A DNA stretch of 64,000 nt. Source: Monodelphis domestica (taxonomy: Eukaryota > Chordata > Mammalia > Didelphimorphia > Didelphidae). This document shows positions 34,207-45,956 of the stretch, piece by piece. A model generated the notes under the pieces. It was not told where the DNA came from. It did not search any database and saw only the letters and a program-made list of their open reading frames with translations. The translations under genes and the position numbers were made by a program. The stretch spans positions 16,794,755 to 16,858,754 of the forward strand of contig NC_077232.1 of the NCBI RefSeq assembly GCF_027887165.1, written 5' to 3'. The stretch's first letter is position 1. Each line of letters starts with the position of its first letter.

Positions 34207-34500
34207 GAGGGTGGCACAGGGGATAGAATGCTGGGCCTGGAGTCAGGAAGACTCATGTTTGTGACTTCAACATTAATCTCAGACATTTACTAGCTTTGTG
34301 AGCCTGGGCAAGCCACTTAACCCAGTTTGCCTCAGTTTCCTAATCTGTAAAGTGAACTGGAGAAGGAAATGGAAAACCACACTGACATCTTAGCTGTGTG
34401 ACACTGAACAAATCACTCAATTGTGTTGGCCTCAGTTTCCTCATCTGTAAAATAAGTTGGAGGAGGAAATGGCAAACCATAGAGTTGGACACAGCTGAAT
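34207..34500 (+). mobile_element. CORE-SINE (Mar1/MON1 type), nearly complete
   Basis: GGTGGCACAGGGGATAGAAT start, duplicated GCCTCAGTTTCCT segments (34332 and 34432) and end GAGTTGGACACAGCTGAATA. The doubled tail suggests a second partial copy or an internal duplication. Confidence 0.88.
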
Positions 34501-36355
34501 AACAAAAACTACTCTAAAACTAATCTGTATCTATGGCTATATTGCATACATATATATCTATATCCATATGATCTAATAGAGATTTCCTTACTTATTCTGA
34601 TTGTTAAAAAGGGAATAGACTGGAAACCTCCCTCTTCTTGTCCTCCTATACTGGCTACTCTATTCTAGAATTGGAGAATCAGCAAATGTCTTTAGGTGTA
34701 GCTAGCATGAAGGAGGATGTTTCAAGCTTCAGGACTGACTCAGCCTGCCCCGTAGGGTAACACTCTCTCAAGCAGTTGAATGTCCAGTCAGTCCACACAG
34801 GTCTTGAAGTAATGGAGAGACAGGATTAGTTCACAGTCACTGGGGGAATCAGATATGATCTGGCAATTCTCAGGAAATGGTGGATTTCCAATCTTGAGGT
34901 GGGAATGGGAGCTGCTTCACTCTAGGGTTCAGAACTGGACTGCCCCGGAGATTCCCTTGGTTCTCCCAGAAGTCCCTGCCCCTGACCATTCCAACTGCCC
35001 CTCTCTGTCACCCTGCTTCTCCAGCATTCTTTTTCAACTTTGTGTAAAATCTTCCCTTACATGATTCTCCATCATGAAGTGATGTTGGTCTTGGTGCCCT
35101 TCTCTATGAAGCCCATGGAGTGTCCACTGTTCCTAGTGATGGGCTCTATCTACACTGGTAGACTGTATACCTTCTCTCCTAGGACCAGATGGGCTAATTT
35201 CTTAGATGTTCATGACCTGCCTGGCCACAGGTAATGCATTTTATGGCCCAAACTCTCTCTTTTTGAAAATGATATTTTATTCCCCCCTATTATATGTAAA
35301 ATAGCTTTTAAAATATTCTTTTTTTTTGTAGTTTTGAGTTTCAAATTCTTTCTCTTCTTCTGATGTTCCCTCCCTTATTGCCCTCCATGGCCATAACTCT
35401 TAAAGACTATTTACCAAGTTATTGAGTGGTCAGTGAAAAAAATACACTGATGGGTTAACAGAGACTGAAGTATTGGATTAAGTGTGTGTTTACACATTTA
35501 TATATGGATTAGTGTCAAAGGATAACATATACAGATAAATCTTGACCCATGACAATGTCCAGTGGTCCCACTGCTCATGCTCGTGGAAGCTACTTCTAGT
35601 TGACTGGCATGATTGCACTTTTCTCCGACTGTTAGGAAGCTTTTGTCCCTGTTTCATGGTAGAAGGTAGCAGGACCTCTCCTGAGCACAGCCATGGAAAT
35701 ATGAGGTAACAAGGCAATTGGTAGCATCCCCAGTGGATTGTTGGCAGAGCTGGGACTAGGGATGGGCCAGACAGGTGAATGTTTAGGACTTAAATACAGT
35801 GGCCCCAACAAGGGACACTTTTAAAAGACTTTTTAGAAATAGAAGTATTAATGCCAAGAAATTCTGCTCAACAGTCCACTGTGGGATTTATGGATGACAA
35901 GTCAAATTGCTTGGGTTATGGCAAACATTCAATTTCTCTGCCTTCCCTCTGAGATCATCCTCAATTTGTCCTTTCTCTATCTAGTTTGCACTTAGTTGTT
36001 TGGATGTCGTCTCCCTATTAGACTATGAGTTTCTTGAGAACACAGACTGTCTCTTGCCTATTCTTGTATCCCTTGCCCTTAGCATGGTGTCTATCACAGA
36101 AATGTTTATTGACTTGGCTTGATTTGACACAATTTTTAACTTCTGACATTTTGGAAGAATAGTGGCAAGATGTTAAAAGTGTAGACTCTCAAGAGCCAAA
36201 AGGGATCTTAGAGGTCGTCTAGCACAACGCCAACTTGAGGAGGACTTTTTTTCTATGACTTAGCCACAAATTTTTATCTGGTTTCAAATGGAAGTCCTGG
36301 CAATGGGTAATTCACTACTTATTGAGACAGGCCATTCCTTCTCACCCCACCCCCC

Positions 36356-36556
36356 CTTTTAAAGCCTTACCTTCCATCTTGGAATCAATACTGTGTATTG
36401 GTTCCAAGGCAGAAGAGTGGTAAGGGCTAGGCAATGGGGGTCAAGTGACTTGCCCAGGGTCACACAGGTGGGAAGTGCCTGAGGCCAGATTTGAACCTAG
36501 GACTTCCCATCTCTAGGCCTGGCTCTCAATCCACTGAACCACCCAGCTGCCCCCCT
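36356..36556 (-). mobile_element. SINE1 within module C
   Basis: Complete minus-strand copy from AAAGCCTTACCTTCCATCTT to ACCACCCAGCTGCCCCC. Confidence 0.94.
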
Positions 36557-37164
36557 AACACCCATTTTATGATAACTATAAGCACTAGGAATTTCTCCCC
36601 AACCTTGAATCCATATCTGCATATTCTTCACCTTTAATCTCTCTTTCCTAGTTTAGTCATCTGGTACCAAGGAGAATAATTTGAATCCCTTTTTGACACG
36701 GTAGATAGCCTTTTAAATACTAGAATAGAGCTTTCATATCCCCTTTAACTCTTCTCCTTCATCTTCATGTTTTTCCTACTATTTTTTTTATGTCATGAAT
36801 TCCAGGATCCTCAAAGTCCTTCTCTCCCTACTGGGTCCAGTATAGATTTATTCTCTCTCTAAAATTTGTCTCCAGCACAGGATATCATGTTTCAGATGGG
36901 ATAGGAATGGTGGAAAATCAAAAGTAGAGAATGACTTTCATCTTCATTTGAGGCCATCTCCTTGTAAAACAGTCTGAGATCAAAGTTTTTTCTGCATGCC
37001 AAACTCTTGGCCAAACTGTTGCCATACCCAGATCCTTTTATATGAACCCTTATCTGCACCTCAAGCCAACAATTATGCAACTGACTCTTGAAATTAATTA
37101 CTGGACTTTGAAAGTGGGGTGTTGGTCCCAATAACTGTAAAGCCAGGAGGTTGCCACTCTGATA

Positions 37165-37365
37165 AGAGGAAGTGGGTTAGGGTTGAAATGCAGTGGAGGG
37201 AAATGTTCTGGGATTCAAATCCTGGCTTTCCTGCTTCCTGGTTCATTGTCCTTGGGTAAGTCACTTTCCCTAAAAGTGGTCCCTCGCTTTTCTTGTCTGA
37301 CAAATGAAGGAACTAGAAAAATGATTTCTGAGGTTCCTTCTAGTTCTAAAGCTGTGATTAAATGA
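37165..37365 (+). mobile_element. Old MIR/CORE-SINE
   Basis: GGGATTCAAATCCTGGCTTT, TGGGTAAGTCACTTTCC and GAGGTTCCTTCTAGTTCTAA are MIR-type landmarks. Confidence 0.7.
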
Positions 37366-37639
37366 AGTGTGAAAGCTATTATTTTATAAATCTTTAATTT
37401 TAAAAAATGTTCTCTATATCATATTGTGTGTTCATTTGGAATTTATTGTGGTAGAAGGTGTTGATCTAAACTATTTTAAATCATACTTTATTTTCCCCAA
37501 TAGTGTATGTCAAATAGGGAATATTTCCCTCCAGTAGTTTGTGTTTCTTGAATACTGGACTGTTTGGATACCATTTAGAATTTCTTGAGAGAGGGAAATG
37601 TGTCTTAACATCAGCCATCTGAAACCAACGTTGATCCTT

Positions 37640-38290
37640 TTTTAAAAATTGAATTTGGCTGTATTTTGATATTGTTTTCGTTTACATCATAACAGCTCCG
37701 ATGTCTATTGCCCCCTGGTGTCTTTCTTCACTCTGCACCAGCTCATATGAGCGATTCCATATTTCTTTGAATTCATCGCATCTAGAATTCTGAGCGGCAC
37801 AATAAGATTTCATTCACAAACCACTACTTGTCCAGAGACTCTCCAAAGAATACACGCTTTATTTCCAGTTTTCTTTTGCTACTACAAAAAATAAGCTTCT
37901 GAATAATTTATTATATGTGACATTTCCCTTCCTGACTTTGATTTTCACAGTATATTATCCTCACCGTGATATTTCTGTATAGTAGGTGGGAAGAGCTTAG
38001 TACCAGTTTTTGCACATTTACAAATTGTTTTCCAAAGTGATTGGACCATTTCCCAACTCTACCCACAGTGCATTCATGTGATTGGCTCACGAGAGCCCTT
38101 CCAGTATTGAGTATTTCCATCTTTTACCATCAATGCTAATATGAACTATTTCAGGGCTTTATTTTACATTGCCTTATTATTGGTGTTTGGGAGCATCCTC
38201 CCTCCCCATATGGTTGCTGTTAGTTTGCATTCCATCTCTTGGAAATAATTTATTCATATCTTTTGACCATGTCATTTGATGCTGGTGAAA
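37640..38290 (-). mobile_element. Old L1 3' end
   Basis: Minus-strand relic. TTTGCTACTACAAAAAATAA, TTGTTTTCCAAAGTGATTGG, CACAGTGCATTCATGTG and TTTGCATTCCATCTCTTGG follow the order of the ORF2 C-terminal region seen in the young L1 at 48400-48780. Heavily diverged. Confidence 0.65.
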
Positions 38291-38346
38291 AACTGAGACC
38301 TATAGAAGATGAGCCACTTTACCATAGGTTGTATCAATAAGAGGGT

Positions 38347-38488
38347 TGGGGGGCAACTGGGTAGCTCAGTGGATGGAGAATCAGGCTTAGAGACAGGAGG
38401 TGCTAGGTTCAAATCTGGCTTCAGACACTTCCCAGCTGTGTGACTCTGGGCAAGTCACTTAACCCCCATTGACTTAAAAAAAAATAAA
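38347..38488 (+). mobile_element. SINE1, 3'-shortened
   Basis: GGGGGCAACTGGGTAGCTCA through AACCCCCATTGACTT, then an A-rich tail. The last third of the usual element is missing. Confidence 0.9.
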
Positions 38489-39721
38489 AGGAGGGTCAGG
38501 AATCTAACTACAATCTCCTTACTCCTAACAATTATGCTTTCCAGTTTGCATCTTGGTTAGTGTGTAGCCTGGATAATCAATTGTGTGTGTACAAAACAGT
38601 TTTTTATTCTCCTTCCAGCTTTCTTATCAGCACATATTTACTAAGAGTCTATGGTGGATAGAGGATAGTTCTAGATCTAGAAGAGCTACAGATGAGCTAA
38701 AACAAGGTACCATTATGATATCTGTGCTCCCTCTCCTCCTAGATTTTGGTTTTCCTTGTCACCTTATCACTACTCAACTTTCATCCCTAACCACCAGTGC
38801 TTTCTTGCACTAAGCCCTGGAGGTCTCAACTAAATTGTTTTGAAACAAATTTTATTGATCCTTTTTCAAAATATCCCAGTCATTTCTGGAAATGCTCTCC
38901 TCTCCCTTTTACCACCCTAAAAAAAAACCCTTCCATTGTAACAAAGAAAACCAAAAGAATTCATCGCTTAATGATGGCGGATCTGTAGAGTAGATGCATC
39001 TCATTATATACTTCACTTTTCTCACTTGTGATAATGGTCTTTTGCCCCTTCTCTGGCTATTTAAGGCATTACTTATTGTTACATTCAGTAGTCTCTCTGC
39101 AAAAGACCACTTTGTCCTTTAGATGCAATCTCTGTCTTTCTAAATATGCCCAGAAATAATGGGCATATGGTGTTTTAGTGATTCTCTCATTTATTTTATT
39201 TAAAGTTTTTGAAAATCATATTTAATTAGTTATTGATTTTAAATATTACACAAGTGGGGTGTAATAACAATTCACAGAGAAATAATAATTTGCATGGGAT
39301 TTGAAGATGTGTAAAGTGTTGTCCTCACAACAGCCTTATGAGATGGATTGGACAAGGATGATTATCTTTCTCTTCTTCTGATTGTCTTTATATTTGTTGT
39401 GGGTGCTACAATTCCCTTCACCAGTTAGGGTCATCTCCAACTCCTCGATCATCCCACAGACTGAATCCATTGCCAAATCTTTTAATTTCTATCTTTACAA
39501 AGTCTTTCATACCTTTCCTTTTCATTCACATATCTACCTCTCTAATTCAGGCAAGAAGAGGGGAAGATTCATGCCAACCTAATTTAAAGGCTTTATAGTA
39601 GGTCCTAATTATTATTACAACTTTGGCCTCATAATTGTCTTTTATAGTGAGCCCTTCAGAAGGATTTTGATGCAATGACATTTGTTTTTTCTTTCCTGGT
39701 TCCCCTTTTGCACAGAGCCAA
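38489..39721. other. Intergenic, downstream of receptor 2
   Basis: No gene recognised. A MIR-like piece near 39330-39370 (CCTCACAACAGCCTTATGAG) and an L2/CR1-like piece near 39405-39520 are the only repeats I can name. Short open frames show no conserved motif. Confidence 0.4.
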
Positions 39722-40654
39722 TTACCTTTCAGAAGACACAAGTCGTCTCTGTAGTCTTCTCATGGCTGACTTCATCTCCTGGTTTCTCAGGGTGTAAATC
39801 ATGGGGTTCAAGAGAGGGGAGATGACAGTGAAGGTGACAGAGATGGCTTTGTCAGAGGGAAGGGGAGTGAAGGGCCTGGCATATACATAGATACAGGGCA
39901 CAAAATGAAGGGTGATCACAGTGATGTGGGAGGAGCAGGTAGAGATGGCTTTCTTTCTTCCCTCCCCGGTGTGAGATCTCAACATCACCATGATGACCGT
40001 GTAGGACACAATGAGCAGAAAGAACCAAAGGGTGGTGACTAGACCATTATTGGAGATCATAAGGAGCTCCAGAGTAAAGGTATCAGTGTTGGCCAGTTTG
40101 AGGACTTGGGGGACATCACAGTAGAAACCATCAATGACATTGGGCCCAGAGAATGGGAGTGGGAGCAACAGAGAGATCTGCACAATGGAATGTATGAAGC
40201 CCCCCACCCAGGAGGCCACAAGGAGCCCAAAACACCTTCCCTTACTCATGAGGGTCACATAATGAAGAGGCTTTGAGATTGCCAAGTAACGATCATAAGC
40301 CATGACAGAGAGAGTAAAAATATCGACCCCACCAAGGAAGTGAAAGAAAAATATCTGTGTCATGCAGCCATTGAAAGAGATGGTCTTCTTCTTAACTAGG
40401 AGGTCCAGTAAAACCTTTGGAGCAGTGATGGAGGAGAAGCAAATGTCCACAACGGATAGATTTCGGAGTAGGAAGTACATGGGCATGTGAAGGCGAGATT
40501 CACAGGTCACAGTGACCATGATGAGAAGATTGCCCAGGAGAGTTGTTACATACACCAGGTATAATAAAATAAACAGTACGATACTCAGTTTTGGAGACTG
40601 GGAAAGTCCCAGAAAAAGAAATTCCTTCACCCTGGTGTGATTTCCCAGCTCCAT
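39722..40654 (-). CDS. Olfactory receptor, OR4D-like (receptor 2)
   Basis: An intact seven-transmembrane odorant receptor of 310 residues, paralogous to receptor 1 and about 90 percent identical by eye. The start is set at [12 protein letters not shown]. An ATG 24 codons upstream is rejected because a good splice acceptor (CTTTTATCCCTAG, exon from 40682) lies between them. It has NHT at 5-7, the TM2 motif in the variant form [15 protein letters not shown] in TM3, KAISTCSSH in TM6 and PMIYTLRNQ in TM7. Cys97 and Cys179 are kept. Positions 169 and 189 are Ser and Asn instead of Cys, exactly as in receptor 1. The C-terminus is shorter (RRLVSSER). Module D lies upstream. Ligand unknown. Confidence 0.95.
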   Translation of the reverse strand: MELGNHTRVKEFLFLGLSQSPKLSIVLFILLYLVYVTTLLGNLLIMVTVTCESRLHMPMYFLLRNLSVVDICFSSITAPKVLLDLLVKKKTISFNGCMTQIFFFHFLGGVDIFTLSVMAYDRYLAISKPLHYVTLMSKGRCFGLLVASWVGGFIHSIVQISLLLPLPFSGPNVIDGFYCDVPQVLKLANTDTFTLELLMISNNGLVTTLWFFLLIVSYTVIMVMLRSHTGEGRKKAISTCSSHITVITLHFVPCIYVYARPFTPLPSDKAISVTFTVISPLLNPMIYTLRNQEMKSAMRRLQRRLVSSER

Positions 40655-40677
40655 TAGCTCATGTTTCCTCTTCCTTG

Positions 40678-40700
40678 GCTGCCTAGGGATAAAAGATATA
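40678..40700 (-). promoter_or_regulatory. Probable splice acceptor before receptor 2
   Basis: Minus strand ATATCTTTTATCCCTAG, a good pyrimidine tract and AG, puts the first exonic base near 40682, 28 bases before the chosen start codon. It supports a noncoding upstream exon, the usual olfactory receptor layout. Confidence 0.6.
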
Positions 40701-40860
40701 CGAGCACATTCAATCTGGTGACACAATATTGCAAGACAGCAACGACCCCTGCATAGGTCTTTTCCCTACTCATTTTTGTGATTTTCCCATATTTTTGTAT
40801 AAGCAGACACTTTAAAGCAAATCTTGTCTATGACTCTACCCATTGACTATTTTTATTTAT

Positions 40861-40985
40861 GGAATCTTTTCCCCGCTGTTGATGTTAGAGACCAGTGATC
40901 GGATATTTTTGGTCCTTGGTCAGTCACCCTGCTCCTTAGCCCCAAGATGAGAAGAGAACTGGATCCCTAGTCTCTGTAAATAGTA
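40861..40985. repeat. Left arm of a 125-bp inverted repeat upstream of receptor 2
   Basis: GGAATCTTTTCCCCGCTGTT through GATCCCTAGTCTCTGTAAAT is the reverse complement of 42597-42720, with about one difference in ten. The arms are 1.6 kb apart. Contains TTTTTGGTCCTTGGTCAGTC and CTTAGCCCCAAGATGAGAAG. Similarity stops abruptly at both ends. Confidence 0.9.
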
Positions 40986-41292
40986 ATGGTAATTATGAAA
41001 GGATGACCTCCTCTGCCATGGAGGAGGCAAAGGATCCAAGAAGCCAGCATATTGAGGAAGAAGAGAACTATATTGTTTAGTAGTCCTGGGTGTGCAGATT
41101 TTGTGTTTACTCCCTCTTTGGGAATGCAAGGGAATCAACAATATAGTGCTTACTAATGCCAGGGACTGTGCCAAGTACTCTACAAATATTGCCTTATTTA
41201 ATCTTCGTAGGAAGTTTGTGAGAAAGGTGTCATTTAAATAAAAAAATTATTAAATATTTCCCAATTACAATAAAAATTTTCAACATTCCTTT

Positions 41293-41440
41293 AAAAACAT
41301 CCTTCCCTTCATCTTGGAATCAACACTAAATATTGGTTCCAAAGCAGAAAATCTGTAAGGGCATGGCAATTAGTGACTTTCCCAGGGTCCTATAGCTAGC
41401 AAGTGTCTGAGGCCAAATTTAAACCCAGGACCTCCCATCT
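41293..41440 (-). mobile_element. SINE1, old copy
   Basis: Diverged minus-strand copy (CATCTTGGAATCAACACTAA, AAACCCAGGACCTCCCATCT), shortened at its 5' end. Lies between the arms of the inverted repeat. Confidence 0.8.
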
Positions 41441-41609
41441 TTAACATACATTAAAAAAAAATTTTCAGCTCTACATTTTCTCTCTTCCTGCTCTTTGAAG
41501 CAAGCAACCATATCAAATAAGCAAATAAAGCCATGCAAAACATATTTCCACATTAGTCATGCCACAAAACAAAGCATACACATGTATACAAATAAGAAAA
41601 AAAATTCAA

Positions 41610-41780
41610 AAATGGAGGTACTATTATTATCCTTATTTTATAGCTGAGGAAATGGACGTCAACAGAAATTAAGTGACTTGTTCAGGATCACACTGCCAAG
41701 TGTCTGACGCTGCATTTGAATTCAGCTCTTCCTGATTTTATGCATAGCACTCTATCCATTGAAGCACTTAGCTGCCTAAT
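41610..41780 (-). mobile_element. MIR/CORE-SINE
   Basis: Minus-strand element with TTTTATAGCTGAGGAAATGG, CAGGATCACACTGCCAAGTG and CACTTAGCTGCCTAA. Confidence 0.82.
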
Positions 41781-42596
41781 AAATGGTCTTGGGCACCATG
41801 GCTTCTGCCTACCTCACTTCCTGAGGCATTCTAGAGTCCAGCACATCTGAGGCTTCTGATAGCTACATCTCTTGCCTCTTCTCTCTTTGCCCCTGCCATC
41901 CTCTTTTCTTGATCCTTCAGAGGATCCAACAAATTGGAGCATTACAATAACTTCAGGCACATGGAAAATGGAATCTTAGATGAAGCTGTGCTGGAATACG
42001 TGCCAATCTTGCCTGTCCTTCAACACCTCCTGTCCTGCAAGAACATTTTATTTTAATTCCCAACATGTTAAACCAGGAAAAGGTGGTTTTTTCCCCTGGA
42101 GATATTTCTTCTCCTACTATCTTTCACATTTCCAAATGACCTGGGATCTCCAGTAGCTTAGCCAGTTCAATATTAAAAGGTCATCTAGCTCATCCGAGTT
42201 TGTTCTAGACTTCAGACTTCTCCTTGCATGAATTCAAGTTAGTCTACCGCTTTGGCCATCATTGGACATTCTGATTCTTTGGTGGAACTCCTTCTTAATC
42301 TCACAACTTCCATTAGAGACTGGGATCTGGCAGAGATTAAGTTAAATAACAAGGAATGTGTACTATAACTCAGATCGTAGGGAAGCCTGGAAGTTCTGCT
42401 CTCCCCTTTGCTTCAGATTCTACCAGAAACATCCAAATATTATCCAGTTGAGACCAGTAAAAGCATGAAGATCTGGGCATTTCATTTTAGGCAGATGGCA
42501 AGAAAAGAAGCTATAGTCATGGTCTCCCTTGATGCCTCTGAAGACCCTTGCAATCCTTACTCTTTCTGTCTGTTCTCACGGTATTGTGGGGAATTT

Positions 42597-42720
42597 GCTA
42601 TTGACAAAGACTAGGGATCTAGTTCCCTTCTCATCTTGGGGCTAAGGAGCAGGATGACTGGTCAAGGACCAAAAATATCCTGTCACTGGTCTCTAATATC
42701 AAAAGCAGGAAAAAGATTCC
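42597..42720. repeat. Right arm of the 125-bp inverted repeat
   Basis: Inverted partner of 40861-40985. It abuts the beginning of module D at 42721. Between the arms are an old SINE1, a CORE-SINE and about 800 bp of unrecognised sequence (41790-42596). Confidence 0.9.
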
Positions 42721-42734
42721 ATAAAGAAATAAGA

Positions 42735-42990
42735 CTCTTCACCAGCACAGAGAAGAATATTTTATTTAAATAATCAGCTACTTAATGGCTCAGCAAGACT
42801 TGAGTTTGGGACTTTTATTTATTTATTAATTTAATTTAATTTTTTTTTGGTAAAAATATTCACTTTATTTCCCTCCCTCCCCTCCACCCACCCTTCCTGA
42901 AGCTGATGTGCAATTTCATTGGGTATGAATTTGGGACTTTGGCTTCTAATCTAGGACTCTTTCCCCTTTGCCTTTCTCTTCTATCTATGT
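42735..42990. repeat. Local direct repeat, first copy (second at 43806-43965)
   Basis: AGAAGAATATTTTATTTAAATAATCAGCTACTTAATGG-type sequence with GGGACTTTGGCTTCTAATCT recurs 1.05 kb downstream with few differences. The first copy is split by about 110 bp of T-rich and C/T-rich sequence (42815-42925). A tandem duplication inside module D. Confidence 0.8.
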
Positions 42991-43029
42991 GATAGGGATC
43001 AGACCCATTGTTATTTGGCTGGGGAAGCA

Positions 43030-43260
43030 AGTTGGGGTCATGAATATAGCTTGTGTCAAGGAATCTGAAGACCTGGATTCTAATTCTGGTTTTGCCACTT
43101 ACAAGATTCAGGATCATGAGTAATTTCAGTTCATCTACTCAAGGCTCAGTTTCTTCATCTTTAAACATAAAGGATTCCTGTTGGGTATTCTCTAAGCCAC
43201 TCACCAGCTCTAGTTTTCTATGGATCTCTTTTACTGAGAAGACAAGACTGAGTTGCTATA
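43030..43260 (+). mobile_element. MIR, old
   Basis: AAGACCTGGATTCTAATTCT, GGCTCAGTTTCTTCATCTTT and CTAAGCCACTCACCAGCTCT follow the MIR order. Confidence 0.7.
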
Positions 43261-43499
43261 GTATGTCTTGGTTTTAGCCCAGGTTCTGGTCCATCCCTTA
43301 TACCTATTTATCCATCTGTAATATGGTTTCTGAGGATGTTGACTTGGAAATACGACATAGTCTTTGACTTCCACAAAGCATCCAGTCCTGTTCTTCCTCC
43401 TCCTCTCTTTCCTTCTCCTCCTCCCAAACCTCTTAATTTCTTTACACACTCTCCACAGTTTTCGATCTCTCAAGTGCTTTCAAATATATTTTGATTAAG

Positions 43500-43800
43500 G
43501 TAGAATCATAGATTTAGAGAGAGAATGGAACTCAGGCCTCAGTTAGTTCAACATTTTCATGAAGCAAAGAGAAGTTCAGTAGTTTATCTGAAGTCACACA
43601 GTTAAAAATGAATACAACTGATTCCAACCACAGTCCTCTGAGACCAAGACCACTGGGCTACACTGCTATTCATTCTTTGCCAAGATCCCATGAGGTAGTT
43701 TACAATAGATATTTATTTAAAAAAATTAGAAAACCAAAAAATAATCAATAGAGATTTATTAAGCACCCACTATGTGCCAGGCACTACGCTAGGCACTGGT
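43500..43800 (-). mobile_element. MIR-type SINE fragments
   Basis: Minus MIR at 43505-43680 (GAAGTCACACAGTTAAAAAT, ACCACTGGGCTACACTGCTA), then a tail fragment at 43740-43800 (TTATTAAGCACCCACTATGT, GCCAGGCACTACGCTAGGCA). They separate the two copies of the local direct repeat. Confidence 0.7.
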
Positions 43801-44521
43801 ATGACAAAAGAAGGGACTCTCCATCAGTGTAGAGAAGAGTAATTTATTTAAATAATCAGCTACTTGATGGCTAAACAAGACTTGAATTTGGGACTTTGGC
43901 TTTTAATCTGGGGCCCTTTTCCCTTTGCCTTCTCATCTGTCTATGTGATGGGGATCAGACTCATTAAAATGGCCCAAGAAGCTTTTCTTGGGCTATCTTG
44001 GGAGAGAGGCTTGCATGCCTCTAACCAGCTCTGTAATTCTGCTAAACTGAAGAGAGGTTCATGGGTACATCTCTTCCCTACTCCCACCCCCACCCTTACC
44101 CCAATGCTTGGCTGGGTCCAAGGCAAGTGGTAGGATAGAGATGGGCCAGTATTCTCTGCTTAGATCCTGGAACTCTGCTTATCTTATACTCTGTAGCAAC
44201 TTTTGGGGAAGTGTGACGGTAGCTGGTACCTCATAGCTCCCCAGTCTTTGTCTGGATGATCCTTCCTCCAGAATGGCCAGCCTCCACCTTCAGGGGCTAC
44301 TTTGGCAGGGAGACAATTCCCCCTGGGTCCCTGAGCCCTGTGGATGCTTCTGAAGACTTGGGGGATTATGGGAAGAGCCTTCTTTTTGGTAGCCCCCATT
44401 TTGTTTTCTTAGGAAGTGACTAGTCCAAAAATTCAGAATATTTTGACTTCTTACATTGGGGGTCTGTGATTGCACTGGGTGGGGGGAATTATTTTTGCTG
44501 ATAGAGATGGCAATCCCTTCT

Positions 44522-44711
44522 TTAAAAAAATCCTTAGTTTCTGTCTTAGAATCATTACTAAGTATCAGTTCCAAGGCAGAAGAGCAGTAAAGGCACACAA
44601 TTGAGTTAAGTGATTTACCCAGGGTCACACATCTAGGAAGTATCTGAGGTCAGATTCGAACCCAGAACCTCCCATCTCCAGGCCTGGCTCTGAGTAGCCC
44701 AACTGCCCCAG
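44522..44711 (-). mobile_element. SINE1 with target-site duplication
   Basis: Minus-strand copy flanked by GATGGCAATCCCTTCT at about 44506-44521 and 44714-44729. Confidence 0.93.
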
Positions 44712-45261
44712 TGATGGCAATCCCTTCTAATCCAGAGTCTTTCTGAGTTGCTGTGACTGAAACCTTTATCCCCTTTTAGCTGGCCTTTTGGTAAGGAACA
44801 TTTCTGGATCAAATAGTACAACTTACCTAAAGTGTCTTGCGGACCTTAGGGTGCTATGGGGTCATTATTTTTTACTTTAGACAGCAGACCAATTACACAG
44901 GCTATCACTGAAGTCTTTCTAGCTGGGTTACATATTAACATCTTGGTATGGCCTTGCAGGGCTCAGTGTCCTGTCTTGCCCCACACTGGTAAAATGGCAG
45001 AGAACCTTTGTTAAAAGAGGGGAGAAGCAGAATGATGGGTTCAAGCCCTGAGGACCAGACTGCAAACAGGGTTTCTCCTATTTACTTGTTGGAACTTAGA
45101 CAGGTCAGTTACTTCTTGGTCTCAGTTTCCTCTTCTGTAAATTGAGGGTTTTGGACTGAAGAATTTCCAAGGTTCCCTCTTACTCATTAAAGATATATGC
45201 TCTTGGGAAAAGTCTTATATGTGAACAGATATTCAATGGGGAACACTAAATGATAGATAGT

Positions 45262-45462
45262 GGGGCAGCTGGGTGACTCAGTGGATGGAGAGCCAGGCCT
45301 AGAGATGGGAGGTCCTGGGTTCAAATCTGGATTCAGACACTTCCCAGCTGTATGACCCTGGGCAAGTCACTCAACCCCCATTGCTTAGCCCTTACTGCTC
45401 TTCTGCCTTGGAACTGATGTTTAGTATGATTCAGAGACAGAAGGCAAGGGTTTACTAAAAAA
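45262..45462 (+). mobile_element. SINE1
   Basis: GGGGCAGCTGGGTGACTCAG start and GGCAAGGGTTTACTAAAAA end. Directly abuts a CORE-SINE. Confidence 0.94.
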
Positions 45463-45463
45463 T

Positions 45464-45760
45464 GGCAGCTAAGTATTCCAGTAGATAGAATGCTGGGTCT
45501 AGAGTCAGGGAGATTTGAGTTCAAATCTGAACTTAGATACTAGCTATGTTACCTTGCACAAGTCTCTTATCTTCTGTTTGCCTCAGTTTTCTTATCTGTA
45601 ACATGGGGGTAATAATAGCTCCTGAATCCCAAGGTTGTTGAATGGAAAAAATGAGATCATACTTAGATCACTGATATTTTGCTGATATACTAAAATCCCA
45701 AGAAATTAAGTACTTAGCACAGAGCCAGGGCACAGAGTTGGGGCTATATAGATGTCATCT
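45464..45760 (+). mobile_element. CORE-SINE (Mar1 type)
   Basis: GGCAGCTAAGTATTCCAGTA start, TTTGCCTCAGTTTTCTTATC and a 3' end AGTACTTAGCACAGAGCCAG. Confidence 0.85.
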
Positions 45761-45956
45761 ACTATTATTATTTTTCATAAATGTGTCTTTCAAACCCCAA
45801 AGTATGGACTTTAAAAAATGTAGATCCTTTCCCTAAAGGCAGCAGTTTTGACCTGCCATGACTAAAGACAGAGTGAACCTGGGTTCTTAAAGCTCTAGCC
45901 AGGAGGATCAGAGTGTGGTGAAGAGAAACAGAAGGCTCAATTTGGAATAGGGAACC

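Larger units (their letters stand above)
31600..36780. repeat. Diverged module C
   Basis: Colinear, gapped similarity to modules A and B: 31820-32160 with A 2190-2560; 35520-35910 with A 4040-4430 (shared GCCAAGAAATTCTGCTCAA, GCTGGGACTAGGGAT-like text); 36120-36330 with B 20285-20500; and 36600-36770 with A 4930-5100. Later insertions include SINEs and the repeat at 33442-33715. Divergence is large, so this duplication is much older than A/B. No receptor gene lies immediately on its left side. Confidence 0.75.

Noticed and set aside
43864-44133. 89-codon frame with a proline/threonine-rich end
   Set aside because: Falls within the local duplication of module D, has no homologous frame in A-C and no domain.
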